Shown: positions 31,106 through 39,911 of the stretch, in pieces
Position numbering within the stretch: the stretch's first letter is position 1
Layout: every line of letters starts with the position of its first letter
Assembly (NCBI RefSeq): GCF_009741445.1
Contig: NZ_CP046507.1
Span: 1,302,001 to 1,366,000 of the forward strand
Reading direction: 5' to 3'
DNA from: Mycobacterium avium subsp. avium
GTDB taxonomy: Bacteria; Actinomycetota; Actinomycetes; Mycobacteriales; Mycobacteriaceae
DNA length: 64,000 nucleotides
Program-made: the position numbers and the translations under genes
Notes under the pieces: generated by a model
Databases searched by the model: none
The model's input: only the letters and a program-made list of their open reading frames with translations
What the model was told of the DNA's origin: nothing

Positions 31106-32803
31106 CTAGCCGGCGTCTGCCGGCCCCCGATCGACGTGAAGTTCGCGACAGCCGATTCTCTCCGGCAGGTGATGGGTGGCCACCACCACGGTGCGCGGCG
31201 GGGACAGCAGCCGCGAATCCGGCGCCAGCAGGTCGCGCAGCAGCCGCTCGGCGTCGCCGGCGTCGAGGTGCTCGGTGGGCTCGTCGAGCAGCACGATGCG
31301 GGCGGGGGAGATCACCGCGCGGGCCAGCAACAGCCTGCGCCGCTGGCCCGCCGAAATCGCCTGCGCGCCACCGGTCAACACCGTGGACAGTCCGTCGGGC
31401 AACCCGGCCAGCCAGTCGCCCAGCCCGACCGCCCCCAGCGCGTCGGTCAGTTCGTCGTCGGGGCAGTCGCCGCGGGCCACCAGCAGGTTGTCCCGGACGG
31501 TGGTGGCGAAGACATGTGCGTCCTCGGCGAAAAAGACGATGGCCCTTGCTAACTCGCATTCATCGAGCTCGCTCAACGCGACGCCGTCCAGCACCACCTG
31601 TCCCTGCAGCGGCGGCAGCAGACCGGCCAGCGTCATCAGCAGCGTCGTCTTTCCGCAGCCGCTGGCGCCGGTGACGGCCAGCCGCGCGCCCGGCGGCAGG
31701 TCCAGCGTCACGCGGCAAGCGCGGGCCGCGCCGTCGTGACCGGAATGGATGTCGGCGGTCAGCCGGCCCGGGCCCGTCGGCCGGGGTGCGGAGCCGGCCG
31801 GGCGCGGGGGTTCGGTCGCGGTGAGCTCGAGCAGGCGGCGCGCGGCGATCCGTGACCGGGTCAACTGGACGGCGGCGGCAGGCAGCGGCGTCATCGCCTC
31901 GAAGGCGGACAGCGGCAGCAACATCAGGACCGCCAGGGTGGTGGGCGCGACGGCGTGCGCCATGCCGATGGCGGCCACCACCGCGCCCAGCACGCTGGCC
32001 CCGATGGCCGCGGTGGGCATCGCCTCGGCCACGGCGGCCGGCTTGCCCGCCGCGTCCAGGGCGACGCCCCACGCCCGTTGGCGGCGTTGCGATTCGGCGA
32101 TGACCTCGGGCAGCAGACCGGCGATGCGCAGCTCGGGGGCGTGTTCGAGCGCCAGCATCGCCGCGCTGTCGCGCTGCGAATGCTGTTGGCGCGCAATGTC
32201 TTCCTGGGTCGCGGCGGCCCGGCCCGCCAGGCGGGGCGCGACGAAGCCGGCGACCAGCAGGCAGATCGCCAATGCCCCGCCCGCCGCCGGTGAGATCGCG
32301 GCGACGACCGCGGTCGCCGCCACCGCCAGCACCGCCGCCACACCCATCGGCACCAGTGCGCGCACCAGCACGTTGGCCAGTTCGTCGACATCGGCGGCCA
32401 CCCGGGCCACCAGCTCGCCGCTGTGCAGCCGGACGGCGGCCGCCGCGCCGCCGCGCGTCAGCCGCTGGTATACCGCCACCCGCGCGGCGCCGGCCGCCCG
32501 CAGGGCCGTGTCGTGGGTGACCAGTCGCTCGCAGTAGTGCAGCACGCCGCGGGAGATCGCGAACATCCGCACCGCGACCGCGGCGACGGACAGGTCCAGC
32601 ACCGGCGGCATCTGCCAGGCGCGGGTGATCAGCCACGCGGACACCCCGGCCAACGCCAGCGCGCTGCCCAGCGACAGCACCCCCAGCGTGATCGCCGCGG
32701 CGAGGCGAGGCAGCCGGGGCGACAGCAGGCCCGCGGCCGCCAGCAGCGGCCTGCGGCTAGAGGCGGACGCGAACGAATCAGGCCGCGGCACAACGTGCTC
32801 CAC
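31106..32803 (-). CDS. cydC: ABC transporter CydC (thiol exporter for cytochrome bd assembly)
   Basis: A 565-residue half-transporter: six transmembrane helices in the first 300 or so residues and a nucleotide-binding domain with Walker A GASGCGKTT, signature ISAGQRRRLLLARA and Walker B IVLLDEPTEHLD. With CydD it exports glutathione/cysteine-type thiols and is needed to assemble cytochrome bd. GTG 32803 overlaps the end of cydD; GTG 32791 is an alternative. A much longer reading frame upstream is antisense or out of frame within cydD. Confidence 0.93.
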   Translation of the reverse strand: MEHVVPRPDSFASASSRRPLLAAAGLLSPRLPRLAAAITLGVLSLGSALALAGVSAWLITRAWQMPPVLDLSVAAVAVRMFAISRGVLHYCERLVTHDTALRAAGAARVAVYQRLTRGGAAAAVRLHSGELVARVAADVDELANVLVRALVPMGVAAVLAVAATAVVAAISPAAGGALAICLLVAGFVAPRLAGRAAATQEDIARQQHSQRDSAAMLALEHAPELRIAGLLPEVIAESQRRQRAWGVALDAAGKPAAVAEAMPTAAIGASVLGAVVAAIGMAHAVAPTTLAVLMLLPLSAFEAMTPLPAAAVQLTRSRIAARRLLELTATEPPRPAGSAPRPTGPGRLTADIHSGHDGAARACRVTLDLPPGARLAVTGASGCGKTTLLMTLAGLLPPLQGQVVLDGVALSELDECELARAIVFFAEDAHVFATTVRDNLLVARGDCPDDELTDALGAVGLGDWLAGLPDGLSTVLTGGAQAISAGQRRRLLLARAVISPARIVLLDEPTEHLDAGDAERLLRDLLAPDSRLLSPPRTVVVATHHLPERIGCRELHVDRGPADAG

Positions 32804-34466
32804 GGTCGGCGGACACCGCGACCACCCGGTCGCCGATGGCCAGGACCGGCTCGCGGTGCCCCACCACGACGACGGTGGCGCCGGCGCGGGCCCGTTCGAC
32901 GACAGCCCGCAACACGCGTTCTTCGGTGCGCGCGTCCAGGTGCGCGGTCGGCTCGTCGAGCAGCAGCACGGCGGCCCGCGATCCGAGCGCGCGGGCAAGG
33001 CCCAGCCGCTGCCGCTGCCCCAGGGACAGGCCGACTCCGCCGCGGCCCAGCGGGGTGGCGCCCGCATCGGGCAGCTCGGCCAGCACGGCGTCGAAACCCG
33101 CGATAGCACAGGCGGTTTCGATGTCGTCGAGTTCGCCGAACAGCCGCAGGTTGTCGTCGACGGTGCCCGGCACCAGCACCGGGCGCTGCGGCAGCCAGGA
33201 CAACTGCGCCCACCACCCGCGCGGCTCCAGGTCGGCGACGTCGACACCGCGCACGGTGACCCGGCCCGACGACGGCGCCGTGATGCCGGCGATCGCCTGC
33301 AGCGTGGTGCTCTTGCCGGCGCCGTTGCGCCCGGTCAGCACGGTCACCGCGCCAGGTTCGATCACCGCGCTCAGGTCGCAGGGCGCCTGGCCGTCGCGAG
33401 CCGCCACGCTGAGGTGTTCCAGACGGATCGGCGCGCCGCGGGCGGTGACGGTGCGGGTGCGAACCTTCGCGGCGCTCGGCCCGCCCGGCTCGCCGATGAG
33501 GGCGAACGCCGCGCCGGCGGCGGTTCTTCCGTCTTGAGCGGCATGGAATTCCACACCGATGCGGCGCAGCGGCCAGTACACGTCCGGCGCCAGCAGCAAC
33601 ACCGTCAAACCGGCGGTCAGTGTCATCTCGCCGAACACCAGGCGCAGGCCGATGCCGACGGCGATCAGCGCCACCCCCAGCGTGGCCAGCAATTCCAGCA
33701 CCAGCGCCGACAGGAAGGCGATCCGCAGCGTCGCCATCGCCGAGCGGCGGTGCGCGGCAGCGAGTTCGGCGATGCTCCGGTCGGGACCCGAGCTTCGTCC
33801 CAGCGCGCGCAGGGTGGGGATGCCGGCGATCAGGTCGAGCAGCCGGGCCTGCAGGGTGGTCATCGCGGCCAGCGCCGCCGCGGAGCGGTCACGGGTCGCC
33901 AGCCCGATCAGGACCATGAAGATCGGGATCAGTGGCAGCGTGATCGCCACGATCACCGTGGATTTCACGTCGTAGGCCGCGATCACCGCCACGGTGGCCG
34001 GGGTCAGGATGGCGGCCAGCATCAGCGTCGGCAGGTATCCGGTGAAGTAGGGCCGCAGCCCGTCCAGGCCGCGGGTGACCACCACCGCCGCTTCGTCGCG
34101 TTGCGCGGCCAGCTCGGCGGGCGGGCGGGCGGTGACCGCGGCGAGCACCTGCCCGGACAGGTCGGCGATCACCGCGCTGGCTCCCCGCTGCCCCAGCCGG
34201 GCCTGCAGCCAATGCGCCACCGCCCGGACGGCCCACAGCGCCAACAGGATTGACAGCGGCGCCGGCCAGGAGCGCATCTCGCCGGCGGAGGTATCGCCGA
34301 CGACGCGCGCGACGATGCCGGCCAGCACAACGGCCGAGCCGATCGCGCAGCCCGAGATCAGCACCCCGCAGCCCACCGCCGCCACCAGGTAGCGGCGCAC
34401 CGGCCTCGAGGACCGCCACAGTCTCGGGTCCAGCGGCGCCCGGCTGGTGCCGTGTTCACCGCTCAG
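32778..34466 (-). CDS. cydD: ABC transporter CydD
   Basis: Partner of CydC with six transmembrane helices and an ATPase domain: Walker A GRNGAGKST, signature LSLGQRQRLGLARAL, Walker B VLLLDEPTAHLD. The conserved CydD N-terminus APLDPRLWRSSRPVRRYL is in frame, but no ATG, GTG or TTG precedes it after the cydB stop. The first standard start is GTG 34400, inside that conserved block. I therefore place the start at CTG 34466, which overlaps the cydB stop (CTGA), giving 562 residues; this is a non-canonical initiation or coupled reinitiation. Confidence 0.85.
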   Translation of the reverse strand: MSGEHGTSRAPLDPRLWRSSRPVRRYLVAAVGCGVLISGCAIGSAVVLAGIVARVVGDTSAGEMRSWPAPLSILLALWAVRAVAHWLQARLGQRGASAVIADLSGQVLAAVTARPPAELAAQRDEAAVVVTRGLDGLRPYFTGYLPTLMLAAILTPATVAVIAAYDVKSTVIVAITLPLIPIFMVLIGLATRDRSAAALAAMTTLQARLLDLIAGIPTLRALGRSSGPDRSIAELAAAHRRSAMATLRIAFLSALVLELLATLGVALIAVGIGLRLVFGEMTLTAGLTVLLLAPDVYWPLRRIGVEFHAAQDGRTAAGAAFALIGEPGGPSAAKVRTRTVTARGAPIRLEHLSVAARDGQAPCDLSAVIEPGAVTVLTGRNGAGKSTTLQAIAGITAPSSGRVTVRGVDVADLEPRGWWAQLSWLPQRPVLVPGTVDDNLRLFGELDDIETACAIAGFDAVLAELPDAGATPLGRGGVGLSLGQRQRLGLARALGSRAAVLLLDEPTAHLDARTEERVLRAVVERARAGATVVVVGHREPVLAIGDRVVAVSADRGARCAAA

Positions 34467-35503
34467 GACGGGCGCCTTGTCAGCCCGACGGGCGCCGGGA
34501 TCCGGTCGGCCGAAAGCCGTTGCCGGAACACCCAATACGTCCACGCCTGGTACACCACCGTCACCGGGGCCATGATCGCCGTCACCCACGTCATGACCTT
34601 GAGGGTGTAATGCGTCGAGGACGCGTTGTAGATGGTCAGGCTCCACCGGCTGTCCAGTGTGGACGGCACCAGGTTCGGATACAGCGCGCCGAAGAGCAGG
34701 ATCACCACGGCGGCGACCACCAGCGCGAGGCAGGTGAACGCCCAGCCGTCGGACGCGCGCCGCCACACCAACAGCACCGCCGCCACTTGCGCCACCACCG
34801 CCACCGCGAGCACCAGCCAGGTCCAGTCCTTGCCGTAGCCGAGCTGGGTCCAAAGCCCAAAGCCCGCAACCAGTCCCGTCACCGGAAGCGAAAGCCAGAC
34901 GGCGAAGCGGTAGGCGTCGTCGCGGATCGCACCGGACGTCTTCAACGCCACGAACACCGCCCCGTACAACAGGAACAGCCCGGCGGTGGCCAGGCCACCC
35001 AACAGCGTGTAGGGGTTGAGCACGTCGGTGACGGAGAGGTGGATGTGGCCGTCGGCGTCCACCGGCAGCCCGCGGACCAGGACGGCGAACGCCACCCCCC
35101 ACAGCACCGCCGGCAGCCACGACCCGGCGGCGATGCCGAAATCGGCCCAGCCGCGCCACTTGGTGTCGTCGATCTTGCCGCGCCACTCGATCGCCACGGC
35201 GCGCAGGATCATCCCGAACAGGATCGCCAACAGTGGCAGGTACAGCGTGGAGAATACGGTGGCGTACCAGCCGGGAAAGGCCGCGAACATGGCCGCGCCG
35301 CCGACGATCAACCACACCTCGTTGCCGTCCCACACCGGGCCGATGGTGTTGAGTGCGGTGCGGCGCAACGGTTCTGGCTCACCGATTCCGACCCGGGCGA
35401 ACGGTTCCATCAACATGCCCACGCCGAAGTCGAAGCCCTCCAGGATGAAGAAACCCAGGAACAGCATCCCGATGATGCCGAACCACACCTCTTGCAGTCC
35501 CAT
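34463..35503 (-). CDS. cydB: Cytochrome bd ubiquinol/menaquinol oxidase subunit II
   Basis: A 346-residue integral membrane protein with eight or nine helices and the CydB signatures LQEVWFGIIGMLFLGFFILEG (N-terminus), PVWDGNEVWL and GGLATAGLFLLYGAVF. It pairs with CydA in the high-affinity, proton-pump-independent terminal oxidase used at low oxygen and under respiratory inhibition. ATG 35503 lies 33 bp after cydA, and its stop overlaps the proposed cydD start. Confidence 0.95.
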   Translation of the reverse strand: MGLQEVWFGIIGMLFLGFFILEGFDFGVGMLMEPFARVGIGEPEPLRRTALNTIGPVWDGNEVWLIVGGAAMFAAFPGWYATVFSTLYLPLLAILFGMILRAVAIEWRGKIDDTKWRGWADFGIAAGSWLPAVLWGVAFAVLVRGLPVDADGHIHLSVTDVLNPYTLLGGLATAGLFLLYGAVFVALKTSGAIRDDAYRFAVWLSLPVTGLVAGFGLWTQLGYGKDWTWLVLAVAVVAQVAAVLLVWRRASDGWAFTCLALVVAAVVILLFGALYPNLVPSTLDSRWSLTIYNASSTHYTLKVMTWVTAIMAPVTVVYQAWTYWVFRQRLSADRIPAPVGLTRRPS

Positions 35504-35536
35504 CGGTTCAGCTCCTTACGTGGTAGGTGTGCCCCG

Positions 35537-37009
35537 TCAGTAGGCGAAGGACAGCGGCGCCACCTCGTCATCGCTGGGTGCCCGCGGCGGAGCGGGTTCC
35601 GCGTCGTGTTCCAACGGACCCTCGACGGTGTAGCGCTTCAGCAGAAAGAACCAGACCACCGCCAGCACCGCGTAGACGAGGGTGAAGGTCGCCAGCGACG
35701 TGATCACCATGCCGGGCACATGGTTGGACACGCCCTCGCGGACCGTCATCCGGACCGCCTGGTCGCCGGTCGGGTTGGGCACCACTACCCAGGGCTGGCG
35801 CCCTATTTCGGTGAATACCCACCCCGCGATGTTGGCCAGGAAGGGGGTGGGAATGGTCAGCAGCGCGAACCGCGACATCCAGCGTTGCCGCGGTGTGCGC
35901 CCGCGGCGGGTCACCCACAGCACGGTCAACGCGAACAACACCGGGATCGCTAGGAATCCGATCATCAGCCGGAACGACCAATAGGTGACGAACAGATTCG
36001 GCCGGTAGTCGTCGGGGCCGAAGCGCTGCTGGTACTGCTGCTGCAGCTCGTTCACTCCGCGCAGCGTCACGCCGCTGAACCGGCCCTCGGCCAGCCACGG
36101 CAGCACGTAGTGCACCTTGATCACTTCGGTGACGCTGCCGCAGTTGTTGTGGGTGCCGATGGTCAGCACCGAGAAGTCGGGGTCGGTTTGGGTGTGGCAC
36201 AACGATTCTGCCGACGCCATCTTCATCGGCTGCTGGACGAACATCAGCTTGCCCTGGCGGTCACCGGTGAAGAACAGGGCGACGGTGGCCAGTAACACGA
36301 CCCCGCAGCCCAGGATGGCCGCCGGACGAAACATGGTGCGGGCCTCGGTTTCCGCGGCCGGCGTGGTGGATCCGCCGGCGCGGGAGCGCACCATCCACCA
36401 GGCGCTGACGGCGGCGACGAAGGTGCCCGCCGTCAGCAACGCTCCGGTCACGGTGTGTGAAAACGCCGCCTGCGCAGTGTTGTTCGACAGCAGCGCGAAG
36501 ATGTCGTCCAACTCGGCACGCCGCGTCGCCGGGTTGTAGTGCGCGCCGACCGGATGCTGCATGAAGGAGTTCGCGGCGATGATGAAGAAGGCCGACGCGT
36601 TGACGCCGATGGCCACGATCCAGATGCACGCCAAGTGAATCAGCTTGGGCAGTCGGCCCCAGCCGAAGATCCACAGGCCGATGAAGGTGGATTCGAAAAA
36701 GAACGCGAACAGTCCCTCCATCGCCAGTGGCGCACCGAAGATGTCACCGACGAACCGCGAGTACTCGCTCCAGTTCATGCCGAACTGGAATTCCTGGACG
36801 ATCCCGGTGGCCACGCCGATGGCGAAGTTGATCAGAAACAGCTTGCCGAAGAATTTGGTCAACCGGTACCAGGCGGTGTTCCCGGTGGCCACCCACGCCG
36901 TCTGCATGATGGCCAGCAGCGGGGCCAAACCGATGGTGAGCGGCACGAAGATGAAGTGGTAGACGGTGACAATACCGAACTGCCAGCGCGAAATATCGAC
37001 GACATTCAT
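35537..37009 (-). CDS. cydA: Cytochrome bd oxidase subunit I
   Basis: The 490-residue quinol-oxidising and heme-carrying subunit. The N-terminal WQFGIVTVYHFIFVPLTIG contains the heme b595 ligand His18; NSFMQHPVG, the GRQPWVV motif and the short Q-loop are typical. It heads the cydABDC operon. ATG 37009 has GGGAGATGACGG upstream. A promoter-like TACACT (minus strand 37061-37056) sits inside a 10-bp inverted repeat just upstream. Confidence 0.96.
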   Translation of the reverse strand: MNVVDISRWQFGIVTVYHFIFVPLTIGLAPLLAIMQTAWVATGNTAWYRLTKFFGKLFLINFAIGVATGIVQEFQFGMNWSEYSRFVGDIFGAPLAMEGLFAFFFESTFIGLWIFGWGRLPKLIHLACIWIVAIGVNASAFFIIAANSFMQHPVGAHYNPATRRAELDDIFALLSNNTAQAAFSHTVTGALLTAGTFVAAVSAWWMVRSRAGGSTTPAAETEARTMFRPAAILGCGVVLLATVALFFTGDRQGKLMFVQQPMKMASAESLCHTQTDPDFSVLTIGTHNNCGSVTEVIKVHYVLPWLAEGRFSGVTLRGVNELQQQYQQRFGPDDYRPNLFVTYWSFRLMIGFLAIPVLFALTVLWVTRRGRTPRQRWMSRFALLTIPTPFLANIAGWVFTEIGRQPWVVVPNPTGDQAVRMTVREGVSNHVPGMVITSLATFTLVYAVLAVVWFFLLKRYTVEGPLEHDAEPAPPRAPSDDEVAPLSFAY

Positions 37010-37026
37010 CCGTCATCTCCCGAACT

Positions 37027-37083
37027 GCGGAGGCCCGAACCAACGGCTACGACAGAGTGTAGTAGATAGGCCCGGGCCTCCGC
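37027..37083. promoter_or_regulatory. Inverted repeat flanking the candidate cydA promoter
   Basis: Perfect 10-bp arms GCGGAGGCCC (37027-37036) and GGGCCTCCGC (37074-37083) enclose 37 bp. On the minus strand this spacer holds TACACT, a good TANNNT -10 box about 46 nt before the cydA ATG. The region is either an operator pair or a structured 5' leader. No classical CRP palindrome is seen. Confidence 0.5.
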
Positions 37084-37095
37084 TACCGGCCGGCC

Positions 37096-37671
37096 TCAGC
37101 CGGCGAGGGTCTTGGACGCCTTGCGGATGCCGAACGAGGAGATGATCTCGAACACCCCGATGACCACGAACCACGCGCCCACCACAATCGCTAGCGTGAC
37201 AATGGATTCGAACGGCGAGGCCAGCACGACGATGCCGGCCAGCAGGCTGATCACCCCGAGGAAGATGTTCCAGCCCCGGCCCGGCAGGTTCGGGTCGCTG
37301 ACCGCCGAGATCGTAGTGGCCACGCCGCGGAAGATGAACCCGATACCAATCCAGATGGCCAGCAGCAGAATTGCGTAGCCCTGGCCGAAATGGCGGAACG
37401 CCAGCAGCGCCAGAATCAGCGAGGCGGCGCCGCTGATGAACAACAGCACCCGGCTTCCCGCCGAAACATGCAGCGAGAAGGCGAATACCACCTGCGCGAT
37501 ACCGGTGATGAGCAGATAGACGCCGAAGGCGACTGCGGCGACCAGGATGGAGATTCCCGGCCACACCAGCACCAGGACACCGAGGGCAAGCGACAGAATT
37601 CCCGACAGCAGAGCGGATTTCCACAGATGCGGCAGCAAGCTTGGAACAGGGGAGCCAGGGGACATAGTCAT
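37096..37671 (-). CDS. HdeD/DUF308 family membrane protein (Rv1624c homologue)
   Basis: A 191-residue protein with six hydrophobic helices arranged as three two-helix repeats, the DUF308 (HdeD-like) pattern: SILSLALGVLVLVWPGISI, SLILALLAFRHFGQG and GVISLLAGIVVLASPFESI. E. coli HdeD is linked to acid resistance, but function in mycobacteria is unknown. ATG 37671 is chosen; ATG 37665 and a start at 37689 are possible. It lies between cyd and the cyclase gene on the same strand. Confidence 0.85.
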   Translation of the reverse strand: MTMSPGSPVPSLLPHLWKSALLSGILSLALGVLVLVWPGISILVAAVAFGVYLLITGIAQVVFAFSLHVSAGSRVLLFISGAASLILALLAFRHFGQGYAILLLAIWIGIGFIFRGVATTISAVSDPNLPGRGWNIFLGVISLLAGIVVLASPFESIVTLAIVVGAWFVVIGVFEIISSFGIRKASKTLAG

Positions 37672-37716
37672 GGCCGCAGTCTGGCACAAACGCTGGCCGT
37701 GGTACAGGGACTTTGG

Positions 37717-39048
37717 TCAGACGTGCGCGGTGTGCGGTTGCTCGGCAACCAGATCGGTGGGCGCTTCGGCCGGCTTGCGGCCGATCAGATACCAGGTGCG
37801 CATCACACCCTTGCCCTTGACCTCGATGCGGCCGCGTTCCTGCAGCACGAATTCGGGCGCGAGCCGCTCGTACATCGTCTCGGGTACCTGGATGCGGCCC
37901 ACCGAGTCGGTGGATTCCATCCGTGACGCCACGTTGACCGCGTCGCCCCACACGTCGTAGAAGAACCGGCGCGAGCCCACCACACCCGCGACCACCGGTC
38001 CACAGGCCATCCCCACCCGCAGCGGCACCGGTCGGCCGTACGGATCCTTCAGTGCCGCAGCAACTTTGACCATGTCGAGGGCGAAGTCGGCGAGAGCGGC
38101 GGCGTGGTCCGGCCGGACCCGCGGCACGCCGCTGACCACCATGTAGGAGTCGCCGCTGACCTTGATCTTCTCCAGGCCGTGTTTGTCCACCAACTCGTCG
38201 AAGGCGATGTAGAGCCGGTTCAGGAACCGCACCAGGTCGGCCGGGGCGGTGCCGCTGGCGCGTTCGGTGAACCCGACGATATCGGCGAACAACACCGAGG
38301 CGTCGTCGTATTTGTCGGCGATGATGTCGCCGTCGGAGTGCTTCAGCCGCTCGGCGATGCTGCCCGGCAACATGTTGGCCAGCAGCGCTTCTGAGCGTTG
38401 GTACTCCGACTCCATCACCGCCTCGGCGCGCTGGGTGTCGCGCAGCGCGAACCACACCGCGACGAAGACCATGATGCAGGCCGAGACGATGGTCACCACG
38501 AAGGACATCGACTGCGCCCAGGCCGGCTGCAGCCCGGTGTCGCGGGGAAAGGCGAACTCGACGGCGATCACCAGCCCGGCACCGATCGCGGCCAGGACGG
38601 CCGCGAGCACGGTGTGTTCGATGCCCATCACCAGCAGCACCAGGCAGGCGCCCACCAGGAAGAAGTACTGCCCGCCCGATGCCGTGCCGACGTCCCAGCA
38701 GCTGACGAAGACGGTGACGTAGGCCGCGCCGAGGAAGGTCAGCGGGGCGACCAGGTCACCGAACCGGTGCAGCCACGGGACGATCGCGAAAATCAACGCG
38801 GCGACGACGTTGAGCGAAACGATCTGCCAGGTCCACGCCCCGGTGACCACTTGCAGAAGGATGAAGTCGGCGCAGACCAGCACGGCCAGCCACGCGGCAA
38901 TGGCAAGCACCCGGGACTGGCGCGCGGCGCTGTCGGCGTAGTGCTGGTTGCGGGCACGCGACTGGGCCCGCGCCGCGGCCACACAGTCCGGGCGCTTCGA
39001 CGAGCCGTTTGGCCATAGCGGTGCGGCACCACAACTCTTGGCCGCCAC
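37717..39048 (-). CDS. cya: Class III membrane adenylate cyclase
   Basis: A 443-residue orthologue of M. tuberculosis Rv1625c, a well-studied mammalian-type cyclase that makes cAMP as a homodimer. Six transmembrane helices span about residues 47-202, and the catalytic domain follows after a coiled-coil linker. All catalytic residues are in place: metal-binding Asp256 and Asp300, substrate-specifying Lys296 and Asp365, and transition-state Asn372 and Arg376. ATG 39048 starts it. The upstream 200 bp are unusually AT-rich. Confidence 0.96.
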   Translation of the reverse strand: MAAKSCGAAPLWPNGSSKRPDCVAAARAQSRARNQHYADSAARQSRVLAIAAWLAVLVCADFILLQVVTGAWTWQIVSLNVVAALIFAIVPWLHRFGDLVAPLTFLGAAYVTVFVSCWDVGTASGGQYFFLVGACLVLLVMGIEHTVLAAVLAAIGAGLVIAVEFAFPRDTGLQPAWAQSMSFVVTIVSACIMVFVAVWFALRDTQRAEAVMESEYQRSEALLANMLPGSIAERLKHSDGDIIADKYDDASVLFADIVGFTERASGTAPADLVRFLNRLYIAFDELVDKHGLEKIKVSGDSYMVVSGVPRVRPDHAAALADFALDMVKVAAALKDPYGRPVPLRVGMACGPVVAGVVGSRRFFYDVWGDAVNVASRMESTDSVGRIQVPETMYERLAPEFVLQERGRIEVKGKGVMRTWYLIGRKPAEAPTDLVAEQPHTAHV

Positions 39049-39248
39049 GCAGCAAGCCTAACCGCTGAGCAGGCAATCTTGTCGACTGTCGGACGAATAT
39101 CGCCGTTTTCGCCCCCGTAAGTTTCCCAAGTCTGATACGACTTTCGTTATCGGGTTGTAATCGGGTTTGCGCGTCATTCGTTTGGGTTATCTGACACATG
39201 TTCGACGGCTGTGTCGGACGTGCGTTCGCCTCGACCAAGGGGTGCCTG

Positions 39249-39443
39249 ATGGCGGGTCTAAAAAGATTCGTTTTTGCGTTAATCCTTGTTCTCACCGCGG
39301 TGCTGATGGGCGGCTGCAGCGCCGCGTGCGGTCAGCCGAGTTGGCTGCTTCGGGTGGCCGGCGATTCGATCGGCAACGATACGCCGGGGCTGAATGTGTC
39401 TGCGGCAAACCAGGTTTGCGTCACCGGTTCTATCGGCGGCTGA
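39249..39443 (+). CDS. Tiny lipoprotein, unknown function
   Basis: A 64-residue product starting with ATG 39249, with AAGGGG 6 nt upstream. The N-terminus is a textbook lipoprotein signal: GLKRFVFALILVLTAVLMGG followed by Cys. The mature part is only about 42 residues and ends Val-Thr-Gly-Ser-Ile-Gly-Gly, with two more Cys near the anchor and one near the end that could form disulfides. It lies in a lower-GC zone between the cyclase and a tRNA. I do not recognise a family. A longer form from 39198 would bury the signal peptide. Confidence 0.6.
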   Translation: MAGLKRFVFALILVLTAVLMGGCSAACGQPSWLLRVAGDSIGNDTPGLNVSAANQVCVTGSIGG

Positions 39444-39740
39444 CTCGGCCGCCCGTCTCGATCGGTGCCCACCACTGGGCTGCGACCGCGCTGTCGAGGG
39501 GTCTGCGCGCGAGCCCGGCCGGTGTTTTCGAGGGTCCCGGCGAAAGGATTTGATGAATTCATTTGTCGCGCCTCAGCTATTTCGCCGGAATGCGACAAAT
39601 TCGAGCTTTTGGTGGCGCCAGGTTTAAAAATTGCGCATATTTCATACCGATGGTCGGTATTTGGCCGATTTCGCAGACCGTGGGATCGGATGAATGCAAA
39701 TTCGGGACGCGGCGGACCGGCGGCGTGCGGCGGGTAGCGG
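39444..39740. other. Lower-GC intergenic zone with two palindromes
   Basis: No convincing gene is seen here. The stretch 39540-39700 is clearly AT-richer than the window average. It holds inverted repeats ATTTGTCGC/GCGACAAAT (39561-39569 and 39592-39600) and ATACCGA-TGG-TCGGTAT (39644-39660). It borders the 3' end of the tRNA, a common integration side for mobile elements, but no copy of the tRNA end was found in it. Confidence 0.55.
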
Positions 39741-39743
39741 TGG

Positions 39744-39817
39744 TGCCCTCGGTGAGATTCGAACTCACACTGTACGGGTTTTGAATCCGTTTCCTCTGCC
39801 AGTTGGGATACGAGGGC
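39744..39817 (-). tRNA. tRNA-Leu (anticodon CAA), short variable arm, CCA encoded
   Basis: On the minus strand the acceptor arms GCCCTCG (39817-39811) and CGAGGGC pair perfectly over 7 bp, followed by discriminator A and an encoded CCA (39743-39741). The T arm is GTGAG-TTCGAAT-CTCAC. The anticodon loop is TTCAAAA, so the anticodon is CAA with U33 and A37. Unusually for leucine, the variable region is only 5 nt (ACAGT), so this is a class I shape. The top pair of the anticodon stem next to the loop is an A-C mismatch. Confidence 0.88.
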
Positions 39818-39898
39818 TTACCGGCCTACCACCTTAGAGGATTTGGTGTCCTCACCCGTCACACCGCCCCCGCGCTCGCTGGTCTGAGGCGTTCACGA

Positions 39899-39904
39899 CA
39901 CAAT
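39899..39904 (+). promoter_or_regulatory. Candidate -10 box of leaderless pdtaR transcript
   Basis: CACAAT lies 7 nt before ATG 39912 with no Shine-Dalgarno between, the same geometry as at hisD and polA. It supports ATG 39912 rather than the GTG/ATG at 39903. Confidence 0.4.
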
Positions 39905-39911
39905 GTCCGTC

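Noticed and set aside
32778..35333. 851-residue fusion protein spanning cydD and upstream DNA
   Set aside because: The upstream 280 or so codons are out of frame with and on the same strand as cydB and have shadow composition; only the part from about 34466 is CydD-like.
39744..39817. tRNA-derived pseudogene instead of a tRNA
   Set aside because: The acceptor and T stems are perfect, U33 is present and CCA is encoded, so it is kept as a tRNA, although its variable arm is atypical for leucine.
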